Shown here: positions 1 through 5,219 of the stretch, piece by piece
Numbering within the stretch: the first letter of the stretch is position 1
Layout: each line of letters starts with the position of its first letter
Source: an uncultured Prevotella sp.
Lineage (GTDB): Bacteria > Bacteroidota > Bacteroidia > Bacteroidales > Bacteroidaceae
NCBI GenBank assembly: GCA_900543155.1
Contig: UQQN01000114.1
Location: 1 to 7,166, forward strand
Direction of reading: 5' to 3'
Length of the DNA stretch: 7,166 nt
The notes under the pieces: model-generated
What the model was told of the DNA's origin: nothing
Database searches by the model: none
Seen by the model: the letters and a program-made list of their open reading frames with translations, nothing else
Translations under genes and position numbers: made by a program

Positions 1-2
1 CG

Positions 3-38
3 TGCACCAAGTTGGTGCAGTAAAATGCACATTTTTAC
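3..38. other. Two adjacent small inverted repeats, possible terminator remnant
   Basis: TGCACCAA (3-10) pairs with TTGGTGCA (12-19) around a single central G. Immediately after, GTAAAA (20-25) pairs with TTTTAC (33-38) across a 7-nt loop. The second dyad includes a run of five T (32-36). This could be the transcription end of a gene left of the window, but no coding end is visible, so the role is a guess. Confidence 0.3.
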
Positions 39-295
39 ACATATAATATAGTTTAACACGTAAGGCAATAGTAAATGAAAATACGAGGTTAATAAATCTT
101 ATATTTAAGCCCTAATGCTTTAATTCCGTTCTTACAGCCTATAATGAAGTGTTAGGCAGTATTTTGCTTTAAGCTAAAAAACGCGCTATGTTTTTTCTTT
201 GCACGTTTAAAAACAAAAACGTGGGTGCTGAAAACTTATTTCTTACCGCTTATTTTGACGTTTACACCTATTAACTCAGAATTAAGAAATATTTC

Positions 296-363
296 AAATG
301 ACCAAATGACCGCGAAAGTATTGACTATCAATACTTTAAGTGGTCATTAGTCATTAGTCATTT
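296..363. repeat. Compound dyad of AATGACC / GGTCATT motifs around a 10-bp hairpin
   Basis: A perfect 10-bp stem, AAAGTATTGA (315-324) with TCAATACTTT (328-337), has a 3-nt CTA loop. Outside it, AATGACC (305-311) pairs with GGTCATT (342-348). The left arm is itself a tandem direct repeat, AAATGACC at 296-303 and 304-311. The right side carries three 7-bp tandem copies, GTCATTA at 343-349 and 350-356, then GTCATTT at 357-363. So two copies of AATGAC on the left face three inverted copies on the right. No T-tract follows directly, so a simple terminator is not the best reading. A binding-site array or a cruciform-forming element is possible. Structure is seen; function is unknown. Confidence 0.6.
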
Positions 364-449
364 TCACTTTCACCTTAAGCTTGCTGCATTTTGCCTTGTG
401 TTTATGGCTTGGTTTTTGCGTGATGGAGGTGTGTTTGAAGTTTGAGAAA

Positions 450-493
450 TTCTGCATGGTTTGATGTGTTTATCGTTGATAAAGGCATGGTTA
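450..493 (+). repeat. Partial, degenerate copy of the dispersed intergenic repeat (F0)
   Basis: This matches the second half of the repeat unit: a TTCTGCATGG start, then TTTATCGTTGATAAAGGCATGG, which lines up with the TCGATAAGTAGCATG tail of the copy at 580-670 and the TCGGTAAGTGGCATG tail of the copy at 6997-7086. The first half upstream (about 420-449) is only faintly similar, so the copy is probably decayed or truncated. It joins the next copy head-to-tail. Confidence 0.5.
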
Positions 494-579
494 ATGGGTT
501 ACCCCGTTTGGTAAGGTGCTATAAATCCATAATATTTTCTGCATGATATTTGATAGATTTATCAAGAATTTTCACGCGC
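494..579 (+). repeat. Dispersed intergenic repeat, short-form copy F1
   Basis: The unit opens with the boundary motif ATGGGTTACCCCGTTTGGTA, then a core reading GGTGCTATAAATCCATAA and TTTTCTGCATGATATTT. The distance from its TTACCCC (499-505) to the next (585-591) is 86 bp. The 3' tail (from about 551) has diverged from the other short copies: the GATAAGTAGCATG tail is not recognisable. It contains no plausible reading frame. Confidence 0.75.
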
Positions 580-670
580 AAGCCTTACCCCGTTAGGTAG
601 GGTGTTCAAAATCCATGATTTTTTCCGGCACGATTTTGTAGAATTTTGATGTCGATAAGTAGCATGATTA
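580..670 (+). repeat. Dispersed intergenic repeat, short-form copy F2
   Basis: This copy carries a near-consensus core: TTACCCCGTTAGGTAGGG, then TGTTCAAAATCCATGATTTT, then TTCCGGCACGATTTT, and a tail with GTCGATAAGTAGCATGATTA. Its core is closely matched, in the opposite orientation, by 779-829 (two identical 15-bp blocks, one separating substitution, then a one-base length difference). The tail runs directly into the palindrome at 671-700, where it meets the minus-strand copies. Confidence 0.8.
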
Positions 671-700
671 AATGGGTCACCCCTAACGGGGTTACCCATT
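671..700. repeat. 30-bp near-palindrome at the convergence of oppositely oriented repeat copies
   Basis: The arms AATGGGTCACCCC (671-683) and GGGGTTACCCATT (688-700) are complementary with one mismatch and enclose the 4-nt loop TAAC. It marks the point where plus-strand copy F2 and minus-strand copy R1 meet tail-to-tail. A shorter form, TTACCCC-TAAC-GGGGTAA, with the same loop recurs at 1032-1049. It may be a recombination or processing site, or just two unit boundaries fused; the sequence does not decide. Confidence 0.75.
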
Positions 701-830
701 AAAATAATACACGAATTGAGGAGTTTTCTGCGTTTATTATTGTTGAATATCAACTATTTACGATATCAATCTTTTATCAAAATCATGCAGAAAACATTAT
801 GGATTTTGAACACTCTACCTAACGGGGTAC
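695..830 (-). repeat. Dispersed intergenic repeat, long-form (136 bp) copy R1
   Basis: On the minus strand this reads TACCCCGTTAGGTAGAGTG, then TTCAAAATCCATAATG and TTTTCTGCATGATTTT, the same core as the short copies. It then has a longer tail: after ATATCGTAAATAG comes about 46 bp of extra sequence before the AATGGG boundary. Inside are a perfect 9-bp inverted repeat, GTTTTCTGC (723-731) with GCAGAAAAC (787-795), and a small hairpin, GTTGA (742-746) with TCAAC (750-754). It is a tandem duplicate of 831-965 at a 136-bp period, roughly 90% identical by eye. Confidence 0.8.
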
Positions 831-965
831 CCCATTAAAATAATACTCGAATTGAGGCGTTTTATGCGTTTGTTATTGTTGAATCTCAACTATTTACGAT
901 ATCATTTTTTTTCAAAACCATGCAGAAAAAAATCATGGATTTTGAACGCCCTACCCGTTTGGGTG
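831..965 (-). repeat. Dispersed intergenic repeat, long-form (136 bp) copy R2
   Basis: This is the tandem partner of R1. Substitutions are scattered, with two compensating 1-bp length changes near 908-934, so the period stays 136 bp. The internal 9-bp inverted repeat is imperfect here (TTTTATGC instead of TTTTCTGC). The head end differs: GCCCTACCCGTTTGGGTG replaces the standard boundary, so it has its own ACCC-GTTT-GGGT dyad. It lies between R1 and the hairpin at 981-1021. Confidence 0.8.
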
Positions 966-980
966 TTGCGTAACATAAAA

Positions 981-1021
981 CCAGGCATGAGAAGGGAAAT
1001 AAATTCCCTTCACATGCCTGG
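981..1021 (-). terminator. Long hairpin, probable terminator of the GH20 gene
   Basis: CCAGGCATG (981-989) pairs with CATGCCTGG (1013-1021), and GAAGGGAA (991-998) with TTCCCTTC (1004-1011), separated by one A/A mismatch and closed by a 5-nt loop. That gives 17 paired bases. On the minus strand the hairpin is followed by TTTT (complement of 977-980), which suits an intrinsic terminator for the hexosaminidase gene ending at 1127, about 105 bp upstream. The T-run is short and the stem unusually long. It sits between two pieces of the repeat family, so it might instead be a small insertion or part of that element. Confidence 0.5.
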
Positions 1022-1031
1022 CTACCTTCTC

Positions 1032-1060
1032 TTACCCCTAACGGGGTAACCCGCTAAAAT
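1032..1060 (-). repeat. Terminal fragment of the dispersed repeat
   Basis: TTACCCC (1032-1038), TAAC, GGGGTAA (1043-1049), then CCCGCTAAAAT. This reproduces the tail boundary of the long-form copies (GGGGTTACCCATTAAAAT at 688 onward) with a few changes. The rest of a unit is absent. It is probably the remnant of a further minus-strand copy whose body was lost or replaced. Confidence 0.5.
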
Positions 1061-1064
1061 TTCG

Positions 1065-1107
1065 GATTTAGTTCCAAACGGGCTTTCAACCCGCCCCTGC
1101 CTAAATC
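1065..1107 (-). other. Compound dyad just downstream of the GH20 stop codon
   Basis: Read on the minus strand, GATTTAG pairs with CTAAATC (complements of 1101-1107 and 1065-1071). Inside are a symmetric 7x7 unpaired region and an inner stem, CGGGTT with AGCCCG, closed by a GAA triloop. It starts 20 bp after the hexosaminidase stop codon. There is no adjacent T-run, so it does not look like a classical intrinsic terminator. It may be a 3' mRNA-stabilising structure or chance. The pairing is seen; the role is inferred. Confidence 0.4.
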
Positions 1108-1126
1108 AGATACTCCAGTCAATCTT

Positions 1127-4100
1127 TTACTTTACCAATACTTTTTGGCCATTGATGATATAGAGACCGGGTTGCTGAATGCGAAGTAAACGACGGCCTT
1201 GGAGGTCGTAGATACCCTTATTCTTAGCCTTGTTGTCAACAGTTACATTGTTGATAGCGTCAACGGGAGAGTAGTAAGCTACAACATTGAGGTTGCTTTC
1301 AACAGTACCTTCAAAGTTCTCGAGACCTGTAACGTGGTCGAGTGTGTAACCCTCAATTTGAGGATAAACAAAGGTGTAAGCAGAACCAGCATTAACAAGT
1401 ACCTGAGTGAGGTCGAAGGTGTCATCGCCCTTATCCAACTTGCTGCAAGTCTGTGTAATCTGGAACATCGGTTGTGCATAGAAAGTAGTGATGCGGATGG
1501 GGTGACCATTGCCTTGGTTCCAACCTACGAGTGAACCATTTTCAAGACCATCCCAACGCATGTTGTTGCTACCTTGAATCTTCCAAGTAGCACCATCCTC
1601 GTTGAGAGAGAAGGTAAAGGTGTCGCCATTTCTGGTAGCCTTCACTGCTTGCGAAAGAACGAGTTGGGGAACATAAAGTTCTTCGCCTACGTTGTAAACC
1701 TTAAAACGATTGCCACTGCCCTGCAAGTTCCAAATGATTGAAGCATTCTGACCTTCGGCACTGAGTACGCGGTTGATGTACTTGTCGCTGCTGTTCACGC
1801 AACGATAACCAGCACGACCTGAGGCAGTAGTAGCATCATACATCAAGTAGTCCTTGTTAGCTTCGAGCTTTGTAACCACGTTGCCATCCTTCTTTACACC
1901 AATCGTGGCTTCAGTGGTGTAAACAGCGTTGATGGTGCGGTCGGCAGTGAGCGTGAGTTCTTCGCCGTTTGTGGCATCTGCGCTCTTAAAGCTAAAGTAT
2001 TTGTGTTCGGGAACAGCTACCTTATGCTTTTCGCCTACAGGCACTGCTATTTCGTCAGAACTGATGATAGCACCACGTTCTGTAGTGCAGTTATAAACTA
2101 CAGAGTAAGCGCTACGCTTGTAGGTAACTTTATAAGCATTTTCGCCTGTAGCCTCGATGTTCTGCACGCTATTGTTCTTAATAGTGGGGCAGAATTCAGC
2201 TGTAATCTCATTTACACTTGCGGGAATGCTGCGAGTGTAAGTGCCAAGTGTACTACCCAAGTCGTCAACGCAAGTAAATGTAACGACGTTAACCTGTTGA
2301 ACGGTCCATTCGCTACCTTGGTTGCGAGCAGCATCAGCACCATTCGAAATAGTGCTACCTGCATTAACTTGTCCTGCGGGGAGGGGGAAGAGGCTCTTGC
2401 CAGCAACCTTCACACGGAGGTCGTTGTACTTTGCGTTGAGGCTCAATGTAACATTGGCTTCAGCTTGTGAAGCACCTACATTTGCCGCAGAACCTACTCG
2501 GCTTTGGAAGTTGCCAAGGTCAGTAATGTAACGACCTGTTACGGCATTCTTGAGTTTGAGCGTCTGCGAACCATCAGCATTGGTAGTAACCGATTCTGCA
2601 ATCCAAGCGTTATTTGCATACAAGTCAGCACTCGCCTTAAGGTTGTTGCCTTGGTTGTCGTCAGCCAATGCAAGACCTTCGAAGCCTTCAACTGCATTGC
2701 TGAATGTGTAAGCCTTGCCTTCTACGAGATAGTCGAAGGTGACGGGTTTTTCAGTAGAACCATAGTTCTCGAGCGGAGAAAATTCCCACTGACCACCAGC
2801 ACCGTCGTTAGGATTAGAATATACATTCACAGCAAGACCTTGACCCGCCATTGAAGAGTTTAAGTACTGACCATTTACCTTGTCGCTCGAGAGGCTATAA
2901 TAGTAGTTGTTGCCCTTCTTGCCATAGGCACCTGCGCCCAATGTAAAGTTGTAGTGTTTAGCATTGTTGTCGTAAGTCCAACGACCGCCAGTGTTTGTAG
3001 CAGTGGGGGCTGCGTTTACAGAACCATTAGGTTGTGCTTTGCAAACCAAAGCATATTTGCCAGGGTTGGCAGGGTCTTCTTCAATGCTCCACCATTGGTA
3101 GTCGTAGTTAGTAGCACCTTCGGCAGCTTTTGGACTGGTCCAAAGCACGCCAGCCTTAGCACCCTTGCCGCTATTGGCAGCAATGAGTTCAGAACCTTCA
3201 GCCAAAAGTTCGATGCAACGACCCACACGCGTAGCATCCGTACCACCCGAAATGATGCGGTAGTAGTACTTCTTGTCGGCAGTGTTAGCGAAAGGCATAA
3301 CCTTATCGTTGTGGCTACCGCCTGTTTCAGTGCCGAGCATGTAGTACTTGCAATACTTATAGTTGCCATAGTTCAGCATAACGGTGTCGGCTGACATACG
3401 CTTTTGGAAGTCGCTGAAGTTTTTGTTTGCTTCAGGTGTCCAACCGCGTTCTGCGATAGCAATGAGTCGGGGGAGTGCCAACCATTCCATGTATTCAGCG
3501 TCTGAAACGTGTTCAGTCCAGAAGGTACCTTGCACACCATAGGTAGTGTTGGCTGGAATGTTTTGGTTGTAAGTAGCTTGTACATGGTCGGTACCATAAC
3601 CAGCTCCGGGAGGATCCTTCTCGGTGTTACCCTGACGACGGTTAATGTAGTAGGGACCCCAAGGGGTGTAGATGCTCTTTAAGCCTAATTTTTTAGCCTG
3701 ATCAACAGCAGCTTCGGGGTTCGTCCAGCAGAATACAGTAGCATCGGTAGCCTTCACAATGTTAAGGTCAGCACCTTCAGCACTGATACTTTCATTCCAA
3801 ACAGCGAGTTTGCGACCCTTCGACTTTACAAATTCATCCATCTGCTTGATGAAATGACTTTGAAGCTGACGGTAGTGTGTCAAACCGAGTTTCTTGTACA
3901 AAGCTTGGCATTGTGCATTGCCTTGCCAAGCATTTGTGGGACATTCGTCACCACCAATGTGGATGTATTGGCTGGGGAAGAGTTCGATGAGCTCACCTAA
4001 GATGTCCTTAGCAAATTGCACAGCTTCGGGGTTAGCCACGTTCATCACGTCGCTGCTAATACCACCATCGTCCCAAATGCGGTGATTGCCATTGGGCGAA

Positions 4101-4969
4101 CAACTATATTCAGGATAAGCAGTCATAGCTGCGCAGAAGTGACCTGGCATGTCGATTTCAGGGATAACCTCGATGTGACGCGCCTTGGCATAGGCAACCA
4201 CGTCCTTAATTTCTTCTTGTGTATAGAAGTAAGGACCATAGGGCTTGTTAATCCAATACTGTGTGCATTCCTCCATATCCGTGAATCGGCTATTAGGAGC
4301 GATAGAACCAACAGTTGTGAGCTTAGGATATTTTTTGATTTCTACGCGCCAACCTTGGTCATCGCTAAGGTGCCAATGGAAGGCATTCATCTTGTAAGCA
4401 GCCATTACATCGATCATGCGCTTCACTTCGTTCACTGTGAAGAAGTGGCGCGATACGTCGAGCATAAAGCCACGGTAGTCAAAGCGCGGTTGGTCGGTGA
4501 TGTTTACCACGGGCAAAGCGTAAGTAGTGATTTTAGCATCCTTTACGCCAGCCATTACGTTGGCAGGGAGCATTTTCTTTACACTTTGAAAAGCGTAGAA
4601 AAGACCCAGTGCGCTCTTACCCTTCACTTCTACCTTGTTGGTCGTAATGTTTAGTGTGTAGCCACTTTCTTTAAGGGTGTTAGCGGGGGGGAGCATAGCA
4701 ACTTGGAACAAGGCGTTCTCATCGCCAGTAGTAATGTTTACTTCAGCTCCTGTTACAGCGGTATAGGCTGCAACAAATTGCTTCACTTCGTTTACACCGT
4801 CTTCGTCAAGGTCGGTGTAGTTTACTGTAAACTGCGTAGGCATGTTGAGTGAGCCTGTACCCACAGTCATAGTCTTAGGACGAGGGGTAAGATTCACAAA
4901 CGTTTGTGCCCATGTTGCACATGGCAACAACGACAGTAACATAAGAAAACAGAGAATTCTGTGCTTCAT
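1127..4969 (-). CDS. Secreted GH20 beta-N-acetylhexosaminidase with long modular C-terminus
   Basis: A family GH20 exo-hydrolase that should remove terminal beta-linked GlcNAc/GalNAc from glycans by substrate-assisted catalysis. I start it at ATG 4969 (1280 aa) because MKHRILCFLMLLSLLP... is a clean signal peptide; an in-frame TTG nine bases upstream adds only MRN. Cleavage is likely after ATWA (residue 21). Residues 24-160 fit the GH20b N-terminal domain. Residues 162-515 form the catalytic barrel: RGFMLDVSRHF (R166 probably binds sugar), FHWHLSDDQGWR (197-208), IPEIDMPGH (269-277), and HIGGDE with the catalytic pair D341/E342. Aromatics W415, W437 and W484 fit the sugar pocket. Residues 568-1234 are extra: three trefoil-like Trp-containing segments (568-733, 750-892, 1036-1163) and three beta-rich MucBP-like segments (894-951, 954-1018, 1168-1234), by-eye calls. 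The tail (1252-1280) has IYDLQGRR and PGLYIINGQKVLVK, resembling a type IX secretion sorting tail. Transcribed away from the transporter gene; likely surface-associated or secreted. Confidence 0.93.
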   Translation of the reverse strand: MKHRILCFLMLLSLLPCATWAQTFVNLTPRPKTMTVGTGSLNMPTQFTVNYTDLDEDGVNEVKQFVAAYTAVTGAEVNITTGDENALFQVAMLPPANTLKESGYTLNITTNKVEVKGKSALGLFYAFQSVKKMLPANVMAGVKDAKITTYALPVVNITDQPRFDYRGFMLDVSRHFFTVNEVKRMIDVMAAYKMNAFHWHLSDDQGWRVEIKKYPKLTTVGSIAPNSRFTDMEECTQYWINKPYGPYFYTQEEIKDVVAYAKARHIEVIPEIDMPGHFCAAMTAYPEYSCSPNGNHRIWDDGGISSDVMNVANPEAVQFAKDILGELIELFPSQYIHIGGDECPTNAWQGNAQCQALYKKLGLTHYRQLQSHFIKQMDEFVKSKGRKLAVWNESISAEGADLNIVKATDATVFCWTNPEAAVDQAKKLGLKSIYTPWGPYYINRRQGNTEKDPPGAGYGTDHVQATYNQNIPANTTYGVQGTFWTEHVSDAEYMEWLALPRLIAIAERGWTPEANKNFSDFQKRMSADTVMLNYGNYKYCKYYMLGTETGGSHNDKVMPFANTADKKYYYRIISGGTDATRVGRCIELLAEGSELIAANSGKGAKAGVLWTSPKAAEGATNYDYQWWSIEEDPANPGKYALVCKAQPNGSVNAAPTATNTGGRWTYDNNAKHYNFTLGAGAYGKKGNNYYYSLSSDKVNGQYLNSSMAGQGLAVNVYSNPNDGAGGQWEFSPLENYGSTEKPVTFDYLVEGKAYTFSNAVEGFEGLALADDNQGNNLKASADLYANNAWIAESVTTNADGSQTLKLKNAVTGRYITDLGNFQSRVGSAANVGASQAEANVTLSLNAKYNDLRVKVAGKSLFPLPAGQVNAGSTISNGADAARNQGSEWTVQQVNVVTFTCVDDLGSTLGTYTRSIPASVNEITAEFCPTIKNNSVQNIEATGENAYKVTYKRSAYSVVYNCTTERGAIISSDEIAVPVGEKHKVAVPEHKYFSFKSADATNGEELTLTADRTINAVYTTEATIGVKKDGNVVTKLEANKDYLMYDATTASGRAGYRCVNSSDKYINRVLSAEGQNASIIWNLQGSGNRFKVYNVGEELYVPQLVLSQAVKATRNGDTFTFSLNEDGATWKIQGSNNMRWDGLENGSLVGWNQGNGHPIRITTFYAQPMFQITQTCSKLDKGDDTFDLTQVLVNAGSAYTFVYPQIEGYTLDHVTGLENFEGTVESNLNVVAYYSPVDAINNVTVDNKAKNKGIYDLQGRRLLRIQQPGLYIINGQKVLVK

Positions 4970-5019
4970 GTTTCTCAATAGGTTTGTTTGTTAAATGGAT
5001 TTTATGTGTTTTATGTGGA

Positions 5020-5050
5020 CAAAGGTACGCATTAAATACTTGCTTATCAA
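5020..5050 (-). promoter_or_regulatory. Bacteroidetes-type promoter of the GH20 gene
   Basis: On the minus strand TTG (complement of 5048-5050) is followed after 20 bp by TACCTTTG (complement of 5020-5027). This matches the TTG-N19-21-TAnnTTTG consensus of the Bacteroidetes primary sigma factor. Transcription would begin near 5014, leaving a leader of about 45 nt before the ATG at 4969. The leader has a 9-bp tandem repeat (ACATAAAAC, ACATAAAAT) and no Shine-Dalgarno, only an A-rich stretch before the start, as is normal for the phylum. Confidence 0.75.
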
Positions 5051-5075
5051 GCGAAAGTGTTTTTATTTTCCTTAA

Positions 5076-5147
5076 CTTGCAAAATTTATTGAACAGAATG
5101 TGGGGCAATTTGCTTGAAATGCCCTTCTATCCCACACCTTTTGCAAG
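5076..5147. promoter_or_regulatory. 9-bp inverted repeat between the divergent promoters
   Basis: CTTGCAAAA (5076-5084) and TTTTGCAAG (5139-5147) are perfect inverted copies, centres 63 bp apart. The left copy lies just upstream of the hexosaminidase -33 element. The right copy falls roughly 42-50 bp upstream of the expected transporter start, where activators often bind. This could be a paired site for one regulator acting on both genes. Two 9-mers in an AT-rich 240-bp region could also match by chance. Confidence 0.35.
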
Positions 5148-5160
5148 AAATCTTAAATTA

Positions 5161-5183
5161 TTGACAATAAATATGTAACTTTG
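5161..5183 (+). promoter_or_regulatory. Promoter of the SulP gene with perfect -7 box and poor -33
   Basis: TAACTTTG (5176-5183) is an exact TAnnTTTG -7 element. The nearest TTG (5161-5163) is only 12 bp upstream, too close for the usual 19-21 bp spacing, and no TTG lies at the right distance. This suggests a weak or activator-dependent promoter. Transcription would begin near 5189, giving a leader of about 30 nt. The leader is A-rich and lacks a Shine-Dalgarno before ATG 5220. Confidence 0.6.
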
Positions 5184-5219
5184 CACCTTTAAAACTATAA
5201 CAAATAACTAAATATATTA

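Larger units (their letters stand above)
1..449. other. AT-rich non-coding stretch, no supported gene
   Basis: I see no open reading frame with a convincing start, codon pattern or recognisable product on either strand. The stretch is AT-rich and contains short inverted repeats: 3-38, 202-208 with 217-223 (CACGTTT / AAACGTG, 8-nt loop), and the larger dyad at 296-363. No perfect TAnnTTTG promoter box was found by eye. The left edge may be the downstream region of a gene lying outside the window. Positions from about 420 onward begin to resemble the repeat family that fills 450-1060, but too weakly to call. Confidence 0.6.

Noticed and set aside
562..753. 63-aa minus-strand reading frame in the repeat cluster
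   Set aside because: It is a translation of the repeat itself: the same CRKKSWILN peptide appears in the plus-strand frame at 852-1049 because the copies are inverted. No promoter or codon pattern supports it, and units elsewhere do not keep the frame.
450..965. CRISPR array
   Set aside because: Units are 86-136 bp, diverged, in both orientations and without short unique spacers; no cas genes are present.
852..1049. 65-aa plus-strand reading frame
   Set aside because: It runs through long-form repeat R2, the 981-1021 hairpin and a repeat fragment; the shared peptide comes from the repeat core, not from a conserved gene.
450..1060. Insertion sequence
   Set aside because: No transposase fragment is readable in any frame and no clear target-site duplication was seen; a small non-autonomous element remains possible and is reported as a finding.
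4016..4654. 212-aa plus-strand reading frame opposite the GH20 catalytic domain
   Set aside because: It lies wholly antisense to the conserved catalytic domain; the motifs on the minus strand show that is the real coding strand.
4904..4969. Lipoprotein signal on the GH20 enzyme
   Set aside because: The only Cys near the right place is preceded by Pro (SLLPC), a poor lipobox; the ATWA-Q signal peptidase I site fits better.
4970..4978. Upstream TTG start for the GH20 gene
   Set aside because: It would add only three residues ahead of a good signal peptide that already begins with ATG at 4969; ATG is the more likely start.
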